Below are positions 15,712-23,998 of a DNA stretch of 32,737 nt, in pieces. The stretch is taken from positions 1-32,737 of the forward strand of contig CAZHEE010000013.1 of the NCBI GenBank assembly GCA_964531715.1, written 5' to 3'. Numbering within the stretch: position 1 is the stretch's first letter; each line of letters begins with the position of its first letter. This stretch comes from UBA1664 sp964531715. GTDB lineage: Bacteria > Pseudomonadota > Alphaproteobacteria > Micavibrionales > UBA1664. A program made the translations under genes and the position numbers. A model generated the notes under the pieces. It was not told where the DNA came from. It worked only from the letters and a program-made list of their open reading frames with translations, and ran no database searches.

Positions 15712-16443
15712 ATGATTGAAAAATCTATAACAGCGCGAGATGGTAAAACCATATATTACACACTTGATGAAGCGGAGAATAGCAAATCTGATAAAGTCAT
15801 CATTATAGGGCATGGTTTAACGAGTCACCGCTTTGAGTATCCTTATCACGTTGCAACATCCCACATGGTACAATCTGAATATGATGTTGCCCGCATTGCT
15901 TTTTACTGCGAACATTCCGATGCTCGGCATCTTGATGAATGCACTGTTCAAATTCATGCAAATGATTTGAATGATCTTATAAAGAATCTTAAAAACAACT
16001 ACAAAACTGTATTTTATGCAGGGCATAGTTACGGAGGCTTAACAGCTTTGTTGGCTAATCCTGATGTGAAGGCAACGGCTTTTTGGGACAGTACTTACGT
16101 GCCTGATTTCCTCGATGATGAGGTGACGTATTTACCTGAATTGGATTGCTATAAATTGTCGTGGGGTATTGGCGCGCTTTTATCAAAAGCAATGGTTGAT
16201 GAAGCAAAAGAGCTGACTTACGAAAAACTACAACTAAAAGCTAAAGAGTTCAACAGTCCAGCTTTGGTGATATCGGCAGGTGACAATCATGTTTTAATGC
16301 CCGAACATAAAGTTCTTTTTGATAATTTGAATGAGCCTAAAAAGAGAGTGATGGTCAAAAATGCATTCCATAATTTTCTTGAAAAAGGAACGGCTCAAAA
16401 GCTGGCGAAAGAAACAATTGATTGGTTTGATGCATATTGCTAG
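15712..16443 (+). CDS. Alpha/beta hydrolase
   Basis: This is a soluble serine hydrolase of the alpha/beta fold. The oxyanion region is GHGLTSHRF (33-41), the nucleophile elbow is GHSYGG (104-109, Ser106), the likely acid is Asp191 in SAGDNH, and the base is His220 in NAFHNF, giving a complete triad in the usual order. At 243 aa it is a minimal member with a small cap. No signal peptide is present. The substrate cannot be predicted. It shares the A+T-rich composition of the preceding two genes, and its leader contains the right palindrome of the GIY-YIG cassette. AGGA lies about 15 nt before the ATG at 15712. Confidence 0.85.
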   Translation: MIEKSITARDGKTIYYTLDEAENSKSDKVIIIGHGLTSHRFEYPYHVATSHMVQSEYDVARIAFYCEHSDARHLDECTVQIHANDLNDLIKNLKNNYKTVFYAGHSYGGLTALLANPDVKATAFWDSTYVPDFLDDEVTYLPELDCYKLSWGIGALLSKAMVDEAKELTYEKLQLKAKEFNSPALVISAGDNHVLMPEHKVLFDNLNEPKKRVMVKNAFHNFLEKGTAQKLAKETIDWFDAYC

Positions 16444-16485
16444 AAACTTTACAGGAAGACACAAAGCCGCGAAGAATTTATATTA

Positions 16486-16608
16486 GTGTTTATCTGTGTT
16501 AATCCGTGGTTAGAATTTAAAAAATGATGGATTACAGCTGTTTGCTATGCAAAACCTGCAATGACGAGGGTATAAACTTTGCGCGACATGGCGTGACTTT
16601 GCGTTTAA
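16486..16608. repeat. Mosaic of three dispersed repeat families
   Basis: From left to right there is an inverted CACAGAT/AACACGG-type unit (16486-16512), a TGGATTACAGC ... CTGCAATGACG half-palindrome (16528-16567) matching 2812-2851, and an inverted ACGCAAAG-type unit (16573-16608) matching 21762-21796. These fill almost all of the spacer between the hydrolase and thioesterase genes. Confidence 0.8.
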
Positions 16609-16635
16609 GCTATAATTAAACAAAAAGGGAATCCC

Positions 16636-17067
16636 ATGACCTGGTTTAAAAACTACACACTTAAAGATTTAAACGGTTTCAGGAACGCCAATATGGGGGA
16701 GCATATTGGCCTTAAACTTACCGAAATCGGGGAGGATTATCTCTGCGGCACAATGCCGGTTGACCATCGTACGGTTCAACCTTTCGGGAGGCTTCATGGC
16801 GGGGCAAGCTGTGTTCTCTCCGAATCGCTCGGCTCAATCGCCGCATGGATGTGCATTAACCCCGAAAAATATGCGGCCGTCGGCATTGAAATTAACGCCA
16901 ATCACATACGTTCCGCCTTTGAAGGCAAGGGCGATGTTATCGGCAAATGTGAGCCTATCCATATCGGGAAATCAACCCATGTCTGGCAAACCGATATCCG
17001 CCATGTCGAGACACAAAAAAGAGTGGCCATATCGCGATTAACGGTGGCGATTATCGATAAGCCATAG
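16636..17067 (+). CDS. Hotdog-fold acyl-CoA thioesterase (PaaI/YdiI type)
   Basis: It is predicted to hydrolyse a CoA thioester. The hotdog signature GRLHGGASCVLSESLGS starts at residue 51, with HGG at 54-56 and the likely catalytic Glu63, as in YdiI/MenI and related enzymes. It is followed by GIEINANHIRSAFEG, the second core strand. At 143 aa it is standard. The ribosome binding site AAAAAGGGAA lies about 6 nt before ATG 16636. The next gene, sppA, starts 16 nt after the stop. The substrate is uncertain; a menaquinone gene context is lacking, so I do not use menI. Confidence 0.88.
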   Translation: MTWFKNYTLKDLNGFRNANMGEHIGLKLTEIGEDYLCGTMPVDHRTVQPFGRLHGGASCVLSESLGSIAAWMCINPEKYAAVGIEINANHIRSAFEGKGDVIGKCEPIHIGKSTHVWQTDIRHVETQKRVAISRLTVAIIDKP

Positions 17068-17082
17068 TAGGCTTTGTAAATC

Positions 17083-18945
17083 ATGCGGTCATACACTTCT
17101 AAAAGAACCTTGAAATCGCCCAACGATAAACCGAAGAGGCAATCCCGCCTGAAGAAATGGGCAGGGCGGTTTTTTATCGGTATCGGTATTACCTCCTTTA
17201 TTGGCTTTATCCTGATGATGATAACTGTTTGGAGTTTATTTTCATCCCTCAATCAGCGTGAGGAGGTGAGCCTTTCCCTCCCGCGTGAATTTATCCTTTA
17301 TTATGAATTGAAAAATTCTTTGCCAGAAACACGCATAGATGTCTCAAACCCGTTTTTTTCACAATTCGCCGATCAGGGTGTGAGCCTTGACCGTTTCCTC
17401 CATGCGCTTGATAAGGCGGCGAGTGATGACCGCGTGCGTGAATTTGTCGTTCGCATGTATGACAGTGATTACAGCCTCACACAACTCAATGAAATGCGGC
17501 AATCTGTAATTGAATTCAGAGAGATTTCGGGTAAGAAAACACGCCTTATCACCGATGGGTTCGGGAATTTTTCAAACGGGATTGCCGAATATTGGTTTGC
17601 AAGCGCGTTTGAGGAAATTACGCTTCAACCGATGGGGCTTGTCTCGCTGACAGGTATTCATCTTGAACAACCTTTTGCGAAAGATGCTTTTGATAAAATC
17701 GGTGTGGAATTTGAGCTGGAACAGCGGAAGGACTTTAAAACTGCGCCCGAGACGATGACAGCGAATGATATGAGCCGCGAGTCGCGCATCACGCTGAAAG
17801 CCATCATTGATGAGATGATGGACCAGATGGTGAGCGATATTGCGGAAGGACGCGGCATGACCGAAGAAGCGGTTATGAAAATTATTGATAATGCGCCAGT
17901 TATCGGTGCGGAAGCTTTGGAGCTTGGATTAATTGACCATCTCCGTTCTTCCGAGGCATTTAATGATGATGTGCAGGAAGGCAAGAAAAAAGACGACCGC
18001 TGGTGGTTTATTTTTCTTGAACGTTACGCAAAAAGCCTGAATGGGGAATATCTTAAACCGCGCGCGAATACAAAAGTTGCCCTTATCAATGTGAATGGCG
18101 CGATAATGAGTGACGATAATAATGTCATGCAAAATTCTGCCTTGGGGCGGACATTTATTCCGAGCGATTTTGCCTATGCGCGTGATATTCGCCGTACAAT
18201 TAGAGACTTGAACGACAGAATTGAGGTTCTTATTCTGCGTATAAACTCACCCGGTGGCTCGCCAGTCGCGTCCGAAGAAATCCGCAATGCCATTCTCGGG
18301 GCTCAAGAACGCGGCATTTATGTCATTGTTTCGATGAGTGATGTGGCGGCAAGCGGCGGATACTGGATTGCCGCGCCTGCCGATTATATTATTGCATCGC
18401 CTTTAACCATTACCGGGTCAATCGGAGTTTATGGCGGAAAGGCGAATATTGCCGAGCTTTGGGATAAGATTGGCGTAAACTGGGTTGCGATGCAGGCAGG
18501 GCGTAATGCTTCTATGTGGTCAATGAATGAAGGCTATAGCGCGAGTGAGAAACGCCGCCTCGATGCAATGATGGATCATATATATGATAGTTTTGTGAAG
18601 ATCGTCGCCGAAGGGCGAGAGCTTGATATAGCGACAGTTGAAAAGGCCGCAAAAGGTCGCGCCTGGACAGGGTCGGATGCCTTGCGCTATGGTTTAGTGG
18701 ATGAGCTGGGCGGTTTTGAACTTGCCCTTATTCATGCGGCTGAGAAAGCAGGCTATGACCATTGGCAGGATATGCCTTACAGTATTTGGCCGAAAATGGA
18801 TGACCCATTCGAAAATATTGCACGCCTGTTGGGTTTACCAAGTGGGCAGGCACTTCTGCCTGAAATCGGATTGCCGCGCGAAGCATTATACTTCCTCACG
18901 CCTGAGGCAATCGCGATGATGCCGCCCCTGCGGATGAGGCATTAA
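17083..18945 (+). CDS. sppA: Signal peptide peptidase SppA, 67-kDa type
   Basis: SppA is an inner-membrane Ser/Lys protease that degrades cleaved signal peptides in the periplasm. At 620 aa it is the long type with two tandem S49 domains. A single transmembrane span lies at about residues 29-52 after a basic N-terminus. The N-terminal domain supplies the general base: Lys219 in KDFKTAPE aligns with the E. coli catalytic lysine. The C-terminal domain carries INSPGGSP, the nucleophile Ser424 in DVAASGGYW, and ITGSIGVYGG. ATG 17083 has no strong ribosome binding site but directly precedes the basic N-terminus. It is probably cotranscribed with the thioesterase and the MFS gene. Confidence 0.94.
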   Translation: MRSYTSKRTLKSPNDKPKRQSRLKKWAGRFFIGIGITSFIGFILMMITVWSLFSSLNQREEVSLSLPREFILYYELKNSLPETRIDVSNPFFSQFADQGVSLDRFLHALDKAASDDRVREFVVRMYDSDYSLTQLNEMRQSVIEFREISGKKTRLITDGFGNFSNGIAEYWFASAFEEITLQPMGLVSLTGIHLEQPFAKDAFDKIGVEFELEQRKDFKTAPETMTANDMSRESRITLKAIIDEMMDQMVSDIAEGRGMTEEAVMKIIDNAPVIGAEALELGLIDHLRSSEAFNDDVQEGKKKDDRWWFIFLERYAKSLNGEYLKPRANTKVALINVNGAIMSDDNNVMQNSALGRTFIPSDFAYARDIRRTIRDLNDRIEVLILRINSPGGSPVASEEIRNAILGAQERGIYVIVSMSDVAASGGYWIAAPADYIIASPLTITGSIGVYGGKANIAELWDKIGVNWVAMQAGRNASMWSMNEGYSASEKRRLDAMMDHIYDSFVKIVAEGRELDIATVEKAAKGRAWTGSDALRYGLVDELGGFELALIHAAEKAGYDHWQDMPYSIWPKMDDPFENIARLLGLPSGQALLPEIGLPREALYFLTPEAIAMMPPLRMRH

Positions 18946-18963
18946 GGCGCATACTGGCGAATC

Positions 18964-20181
18964 ATGAAAGAGGCAATTGTTAAAACTTGGCCCTTGTTTT
19001 TCGGGATTGCCATGATGATGATCGGAAACGGGCTGCAGGGAACTTTGCTCGGCGTGCGTGCCTCGATTGAGGATTTTTCGGTTCTTGCCACGGGGATCAT
19101 CATGTCCGCCTATTATGTCGGCTTCCTCTATGGCTCTTACAAAATTCCGCAATTTATTGCCTCTGTCGGACATATTCGTGTTTTCGCCGCGATGGCCTCA
19201 ATGGCGTCCACAACTGTCCTCATTCATGGGGTTGTGATAGAGCCGATTTCATGGACTTTTATCCGTGTTTTAACTGGATTTTCCTATGCAGGGTTGTTTT
19301 TGGTGGTTGAAAGTTGGCTGAATGATGCCGCCACCAATAAAACGCGCGGGAAATTAATCGGCGCCTATATGGTGGTCAGTTATCTTGGTATGGCGGCAGG
19401 GCAGGGACTACTCAACGTTGCTAAACCCGAAAATATTGAGCTGTTTATTATAATCTCAATACTGGTTTCACTCGCGCTCTTGCCGATATCGATGGTGAAA
19501 CGCCCTGCGCCTGATATTGACGTGATTGAGCCGATAAAATTATCAACAATATGGCGGCGGTCACCGCTTGGCATTTTCGGCGTAATTTTGTCAGGTATCG
19601 GCACGGCAACCATCTTTTCAATCGGGCCGGTCTTCGCGATTGAGACAGGCTTTGCCAATGCAGGAATTTCCGCCTTTATCGCGGCCTTTGTCATTGGCGC
19701 GGTCGTCTTTCAAATGCCGATAGCGCATCTTTCGGACGGCATGGATAGGCGGATTATGATTATCGCGCTGGGAGGATTATCAGGGTTATTCAGTATCCTA
19801 TTATTTTTTGGTGCGGGATTACCGCTCTTTATAACCTTATTTGCAATGTTCTTATTAGGCGGGGCGAGCCTCACAATCTATGGGCAAAGTATCAGCCATG
19901 TGAATGATCATCTGTCCAGTCGCCAATTTGTCGCGGCCAGCAGTACCATGCTCCTCCTTAATGCAGCGGGCGCTGTGGTCGGACCCCTGGCCAGTACAAT
20001 CGTCATGCAAGTTTTCGGCGTGGCGGGTTTTGCGATGTTCCTGACATTTACTTTTTTCGCGTTGATGGCCTTCGGATTTTTCCGCATGACGCGAAGTGAT
20101 GCGGTTCCTGAAGAAGAGAGAGGCGACACAATCATCACCCCTGCCCGCGGCGGGCTGACCTTTCTGTCGGATGATGATTAA
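18964..20181 (+). CDS. MFS transporter, YcaD-like
   Basis: This is a 405-aa inner-membrane protein with about twelve hydrophobic helices. It resembles the YcaD-type major facilitator family: the first helix with GNGLQGTLLGVRA, the SAYYVGFLYGS segment, LTGFSYAGLFLVVESWLNDAA, and HLSDGMDRRIMI in the central cytoplasmic loop (the MFS motif A-like GxxxDRxxxR). The C-terminal tail is hydrophilic and acidic. The substrate is unknown for this family. It starts 18 nt after the sppA stop, in the same orientation. Confidence 0.86.
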   Translation: MKEAIVKTWPLFFGIAMMMIGNGLQGTLLGVRASIEDFSVLATGIIMSAYYVGFLYGSYKIPQFIASVGHIRVFAAMASMASTTVLIHGVVIEPISWTFIRVLTGFSYAGLFLVVESWLNDAATNKTRGKLIGAYMVVSYLGMAAGQGLLNVAKPENIELFIIISILVSLALLPISMVKRPAPDIDVIEPIKLSTIWRRSPLGIFGVILSGIGTATIFSIGPVFAIETGFANAGISAFIAAFVIGAVVFQMPIAHLSDGMDRRIMIIALGGLSGLFSILLFFGAGLPLFITLFAMFLLGGASLTIYGQSISHVNDHLSSRQFVAASSTMLLLNAAGAVVGPLASTIVMQVFGVAGFAMFLTFTFFALMAFGFFRMTRSDAVPEEERGDTIITPARGGLTFLSDDD

Positions 20182-20226
20182 AATTAATTTCATGCATAAG
20201 ATCCTATGATCTATGAGCTATCGCAA

Positions 20227-20245
20227 CCCCGTACTTGATACGGGG
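20227..20245. repeat. CCCCGTA/TACGGGG hairpin after the MFS gene
   Basis: CCCCGTA (20227-20233), loop CTTGA, and TACGGGG (20239-20245). There is no T tract, so it looks like another short palindrome family rather than a classic terminator. Confidence 0.65.
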
Positions 20246-20258
20246 GCTATATCAATTT

Positions 20259-20347
20259 CGTCATTACACGTTTTTCGATAGAAAATACGTGTAATCCACC
20301 TTTCATTATCTGGATTGCACGTATTGCGATGCAAACGTGCAATGACG
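20259..20347. repeat. Full-length paired palindrome between the MFS gene and flbD
   Basis: CGTCATTACACGT at the left pairs with ACGTGCAATGACG at the right, and inner arms TACGTGTAATCCA and TGGATTGCACGTA also pair. The 89 bp can fold end to end. It lies between convergent genes and has the same architecture as 2755-2851. Confidence 0.88.
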
Positions 20348-20423
20348 GGATATTTTGTATGATTTTTATTTAGAATTGACTATATTCGTTTTAAGGATTT
20401 CTCTTTGTAAAAGCAGCAAAAAA

Positions 20424-20455
20424 ATCTGTGTCTATCTGTGTGCATCCGTGGTCAG
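20424..20455. repeat. Inverted CACAGAT-type dispersed repeat
   Basis: It reads ATCTGTGTCTATCTGTG then TGCATCCGTGGTC, the reverse-strand relative of 2704-2732. It ends a few bases before the flbD stop codon. Confidence 0.65.
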
Positions 20456-20461
20456 TAAAAA

Positions 20462-21739
20462 CTAACCTGCTTTACGGTCATTATTATATTGGTCAAGCTT
20501 GCCTTGCAGGATACGCAGTGAAATCCCAAGTATTTTCGCGGCGTGACTATGATCCCCTAAAGTATGTTCAAGTGTGTTGAGAATCATCTGCCGCTCCATA
20601 TCATTCGCTTGAGGGGCTTCTTGAGTAGCTGTCTCTTGAGACTCATCGGAAAGATGAATGGCATCTGCCTCTATCTCATTTTCATTCGCAATTAAAATCG
20701 CGCGATGCATTGTATTTTCAAGCTCCCGTACATTGCCGCGCCATTGTGATATTTTAACCTTATCCAAAGCCTCGGCAGAAAGATTTTTCTTGGCGACGCC
20801 ATTCACTTCTGCGTATTTGTCGGCAAAGAATTGCGCGAGTAAAGGGATATCGGCAGGGCGGTCACGCAAGGCAGGTAGGTTAATCGGTGCAACATTTAAA
20901 CGGAAATAGAGGTCTTCACGAAAATCACCGCTCTGCACAAATTTTTGCATATTACGGTTCGAGGTTGCGATGATGCGGACATCAATTTTGACAGGAGCCT
21001 TGCCACCGACACGGTCAATCATGCGCTCCTGCAAGGCGCGGAGCATTTTGGCTTGTAGCGAAGGATGCATCTCAGATATTTCGTCGAGCAGTAATGTACC
21101 GCCATTGGCTTCCTCGAATTTACCGAGCTTGCGTGCAACCGCACCGGTAAAGGCGCCTTTTTCATGCCCGAATAATTCGGATTCCAGGAGGTTTTCAGGA
21201 ATCGCCGCACAGTTAATGGCAATAAAAGGCCCGCTCGCGCGTTTTGATTTATCATGGATATAGCGAGACATGACTTCCTTACCAGTGCCGCTTTCACCTG
21301 TGATGAAGACAGTCGCCTCGCTTGGCGCGAATTTCTCGGCCATGCTTAAAACCGCTTTCATTGTGGCGTCTTCGGCAATCATGGATTTATTGTCCTGAGT
21401 GACCGCCTCTAAAATTGCAGCGATAAGATCAGCATCAGGCGGGAGGGGGATGTATTCTTTCGCACCTGATTCGATGGCTTTTACGGCGGAGGGTGTATCC
21501 GTGCCGATGCCGCAGGCAACAACGGGCGTGGTAATGCGTTCTTTTTCAAGATTCCCGATAAAACGCTCAATATTTTGCTTTACATCAACCATAACAACAT
21601 CCGCACCTTTACCGGTACGTAATGCTCCAAAAGCCTCCTCAATATCCTCGCAATGGATGACCTTCGCTCCGCGTTGTAAGGCAATTTTGCCCGCGGTTGA
21701 GATATAGCCCTCAAGGTGACCCACAATCATTAAACGCAT
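20462..21739 (-). CDS. flbD: Sigma54-dependent flagellar transcriptional activator FlbD
   Basis: FlbD activates late flagellar promoters with sigma54 RNA polymerase. It has a receiver-like N-terminal domain (1-115) with Asp52 but without the usual acidic pair after the first strand (GHLEG instead), in line with the atypical FlbD receivers. The AAA+ domain has Walker A GESGTGKE (148-155), the sigma54-contact loop GAFTGA (195-200) and Walker B GGTLLLDE (213-220). A Fis-type helix-turn-helix, HSHAAKILGIS, lies near the C-terminus. At 425 aa it is typical. It is the last gene of the flagellar block in this window, about 200 bp after motA, and may have its own promoter there. I see no good -24/-12 sites near it. 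Confidence 0.9.
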   Translation of the reverse strand: MRLMIVGHLEGYISTAGKIALQRGAKVIHCEDIEEAFGALRTGKGADVVMVDVKQNIERFIGNLEKERITTPVVACGIGTDTPSAVKAIESGAKEYIPLPPDADLIAAILEAVTQDNKSMIAEDATMKAVLSMAEKFAPSEATVFITGESGTGKEVMSRYIHDKSKRASGPFIAINCAAIPENLLESELFGHEKGAFTGAVARKLGKFEEANGGTLLLDEISEMHPSLQAKMLRALQERMIDRVGGKAPVKIDVRIIATSNRNMQKFVQSGDFREDLYFRLNVAPINLPALRDRPADIPLLAQFFADKYAEVNGVAKKNLSAEALDKVKISQWRGNVRELENTMHRAILIANENEIEADAIHLSDESQETATQEAPQANDMERQMILNTLEHTLGDHSHAAKILGISLRILQGKLDQYNNDRKAG

Positions 21740-21761
21740 GTTTTATCCTTTTTGTAATATT

Positions 21762-21796
21762 TTAACGCAAAGCCACGCAAAGTCACGCAAAGTTTA
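21762..21796. repeat. ACGCAAAG short tandem repeat
   Basis: Three phrases of about 10 bp (AACGCAAAG, CCACGCAAAG, TCACGCAAAG) lie in a row. An inverted relative is at 16573-16608, and a diverged GCGAAGA/CGAAG version at 32217-32260. Confidence 0.75.
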
Positions 21797-21812
21797 AAGG
21801 CATAAATGGGTT

Positions 21813-21874
21813 ACTCGGAGGATCGGAGAAACGGAATAAATATTTAAAAACTCCGAACCACCGATACTCCGTGT
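21813..21874. repeat. Imperfect inverted repeat, ACTCGGAGGATCGG type
   Basis: ACTCGGAGGATCGGAG on the left pairs imperfectly with CACCGATACTCCGTGT on the right, across about 20 bp of A+T-rich DNA. The right half recurs at 32341-32368 as AACTCCAAATCTTTGATACT. It lies between motA and flbD. Confidence 0.65.
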
Positions 21875-21944
21875 TAATTTATTGATAGATTACTGGAACA
21901 AGTCCTGCAGTGATGGTCTATTTTTAAATTTTGAACAATAAAGC

Positions 21945-22790
21945 CTACTTAAAGTACTTCACTTTATTATCAGGCGGGAGGGCGGCGTTGAGGACAGTCT
22001 CAAGCTTTCGAGGATTTTCCTGATTGGCTACTGAGAGCGCCGCCGCGTAAATTAAATCCTTAATCATAATATCATGTGACGCATTGCGTTCAAGCTTTGA
22101 CGCAAGTGGCGCAAGGATAACAGTGCCAAGCAACGCCCCGTAAAAAGTGGTGAGAAGAGCCACCGCCATGGCAGGGCCGATGGAGGAGGGGTCATTCAAC
22201 TGCGATAACATTTGAACCAAACCGACAAGCGTTCCGATAAGCCCCATAGCGGGTGCGACTTCCGAGGCACGCCTGATTATACCCGCACCAATCTTATGCC
22301 GCTCAATTAAGGCATCAAGGTCATGGCTTAAAATTTGTTCAATTTCTTTGGGCTGAAATCCATCCGTGACATAGCGCATGGCATAGGCGATATAGGCATC
22401 CCTTTGCAAGGTTGTTTCCTGTTGCGCAATGGCGAGTACGCCTTTCTGCTTTGATAGTACGGCGATGTCAAGCAAAGTTCGCGCCACGTCAGATGGGCTG
22501 CGCACCGTATAGAAAACTGAGGCTTTCAAGATGCTGAGCGCCTTGGAGAGTTCTTCACCGCGATAGGCAATGCTGGTAACCGCAATGGTGCCGCCAATCA
22601 CAATAAAGGCCGCGGGTATATTAAAAAACGCCGAGACTGAGCCGCCGAATACAAGTGCCGCCCCAATAAGCGAGAATGCAATAATCAACCCGAGAATAGT
22701 CGGGAAATCCGTTTTCACAATCGGGTTTGAGATTGTGATTTTTATCGGGGGAGCCTCTGAGGCTGATGCTGGTTGGGTCGGCTCTGCCAT
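21945..22790 (-). CDS. motA: Flagellar motor stator protein MotA/PomA
   Basis: This is the inner-membrane stator subunit that, with MotB, couples ion flow to torque. Four hydrophobic segments lie at about 30-50, 57-75, 178-197 and 204-232. The MotA signature APAMGLIGTLVGLVQML (169 on) contains the conserved proline of the third span. The cytoplasmic loop carries the charged IERHKIGAGIIRRASE. At 281 aa it is close to the PomA/MotP subtype, but the coupling ion cannot be told without MotB, which is not in this window. An N-terminal Pro/Ala-rich extension of about 25 aa precedes the first span. It starts 2 nt after the fliN stop, so it belongs to the fliF-fliG-fliH-fliN operon. Confidence 0.92.
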   Translation of the reverse strand: MAEPTQPASASEAPPIKITISNPIVKTDFPTILGLIIAFSLIGAALVFGGSVSAFFNIPAAFIVIGGTIAVTSIAYRGEELSKALSILKASVFYTVRSPSDVARTLLDIAVLSKQKGVLAIAQQETTLQRDAYIAYAMRYVTDGFQPKEIEQILSHDLDALIERHKIGAGIIRRASEVAPAMGLIGTLVGLVQMLSQLNDPSSIGPAMAVALLTTFYGALLGTVILAPLASKLERNASHDIMIKDLIYAAALSVANQENPRKLETVLNAALPPDNKVKYFK

Positions 22791-22792
22791 TT

Positions 22793-23209
22793 TTAAGTAC
22801 GGTCGGATTTTACAATTTCAGTCATCGTCACGCCGAGTTTATCCTCTACAACTACAACTTCACCACGGGCAACAAGGCGATTATTCACATAGATATCAAT
22901 CGCTTCGCCGACTTTGCGGTCAAGTTCAACAACCGCGCCACGACCGAGTTTTAAGAGCTGTGACACCTGCATTGTTGACCGCCCGAGGACGGCAGAGATC
23001 TGAACAGGGATGTCATAAATCGCCTCAACATCTTTCGCCATTGGTTCACCAATCGGGAAATCTTCATCGTTTTCATCGTCGGGGCCGGTGTCATTCATAT
23101 CCTCCAGCTTCATGCCGTCATCGCCTGAATCGCCTGTCGATTCATCGCTTTCATTCGCCATGTCGGGCTCTAGGGCTTCGTTCTCTTCTGTTTTTTGATC
23201 ATCACTCAT
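22793..23209 (-). CDS. fliN: Flagellar C-ring switch protein FliN
   Basis: FliN forms the base of the C ring and docks the export regulator FliH. The C-terminal half is a standard SpoA (surface presentation) domain: YDIPVQISAVLGRSTMQVSQLLKLGRGAVVELD is split by its usual turns, followed by NNRLVARGEVVVVEDKLGV. The first 55 residues are a very acidic, Asp/Glu/Ser-rich linker, as in other alphaproteobacterial FliN. At 138 aa it is normal. Its start overlaps the fliH stop by 4 nt, so translation is coupled. Confidence 0.93.
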   Translation of the reverse strand: MSDDQKTEENEALEPDMANESDESTGDSGDDGMKLEDMNDTGPDDENDEDFPIGEPMAKDVEAIYDIPVQISAVLGRSTMQVSQLLKLGRGAVVELDRKVGEAIDIYVNNRLVARGEVVVVEDKLGVTMTEIVKSDRT

Positions 23210-23901
23210 GTGTCTGTCTCATCCTTTTTCAACTCTGGATCACTCTCATAAGTATGCGCGGTTTTTGGCGTATCGTCCAGAGGCGCAATGTCTTCGGGTG
23301 CATGTTCCTGAATAATATGCAAGATCTGTTCCATCAGCCGCGCCGGCATAAATTCATATGCTCCGTCTTGCCATTCAAGGCGGATATCGGTCGGTGCTAT
23401 CTGGCTGTCTTCTTTCACTTGAAGGTCGCTATGCAGATTTTCGGCATGCTTCTCAACCGCCTCGCGCATATCAGGATGAACTAATAAAGTCAGTGAGCCT
23501 TTCGGAATCGTCCCTGTAAAAAAATTATCCAGTGCTTTTTGAATAAGTGTTAATTTTTCGGCATCGAGAATTGCCGGCAAGGTCTTTTCAATCGCTTGAA
23601 AACTGATATTCACCGCATTTTTAATAAAATCATTGTGGCGTTGTGTTTCATTCTCAGTAAAAAGCGCGATTTGACCGCTTAAGGATTGAATCAAAAGTTC
23701 GGTTTTCTGCTCAAGCGAATCTTTGGCTTGTTGCAGGCCTGCCTCACGACCGGCCTCATGCGCTTGCTTGCGCGCTTCCTCCATATCCTCAAGCGAGAAT
23801 GTCGGCGCAGGCGGATTTTTATTCAGGCGTTTTTCGCGCGCTTCTTCCGCCTCTTTTTCAAAGTCATGCAAGTCAAAGAGAAATTTGTTTTTTTTGTTCA
23901 T
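23206..23901 (-). CDS. fliH: Flagellar assembly protein FliH
   Basis: FliH binds the export ATPase FliI and tethers it to the C ring. The charged N-terminus, with FEKEAEEAREKR, and the Ala/Gly/Gln-rich helix EARKQAHEAGREAGLQQAKDS are hallmarks of FliH/YscL. The remainder has the C-terminal FliH domain pattern with LVHPDMREAVEKH and RLEWQDGAYEF. At 231 aa it is normal. ATG 23901 has no recognisable Shine-Dalgarno sequence: the palindrome at 23916-23940 ends only 15 nt upstream, so the repeat may have displaced the original leader. Confidence 0.87.
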   Translation of the reverse strand: MNKKNKFLFDLHDFEKEAEEAREKRLNKNPPAPTFSLEDMEEARKQAHEAGREAGLQQAKDSLEQKTELLIQSLSGQIALFTENETQRHNDFIKNAVNISFQAIEKTLPAILDAEKLTLIQKALDNFFTGTIPKGSLTLLVHPDMREAVEKHAENLHSDLQVKEDSQIAPTDIRLEWQDGAYEFMPARLMEQILHIIQEHAPEDIAPLDDTPKTAHTYESDPELKKDETDT

Positions 23902-23915
23902 TATTTATAATCTTT

Positions 23916-23987
23916 GTCATCCTGAATTTATTTCAGGATCTATATGGGTCTTACAGTTTAGACCCTGAAGCAAGTTCAGGGTGACGA
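23916..23987. repeat. Paired palindromic repeat inside the fliG-fliH spacer
   Basis: Unit one is GTCATCCTGAATT to TCAGGATC (23916-23940). Unit two is AGACCCTGAAGC to TTCAGGGTGAC (23960-23985 or so). Each is a palindrome, and the two are inverted relatives, so the full 72 bp can fold into one long hairpin. The family also occupies the groES-groEL spacer. Confidence 0.88.
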
Positions 23988-23998
23988 ATGTGGTTTCA

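Noticed and set aside
21762..21796. Possible CRISPR-like array
   Set aside because: The ACGCAAAG units are about 10 bp, directly adjacent, and have no spacers. No cas gene is near.
22570..23484. 304-codon open frame on the + strand opposite motA, fliN and fliH
   Set aside because: It is the antisense of three well-supported flagellar genes. Its product is rich in Arg, His and Cys, with no family resemblance, and it has no ribosome binding site.
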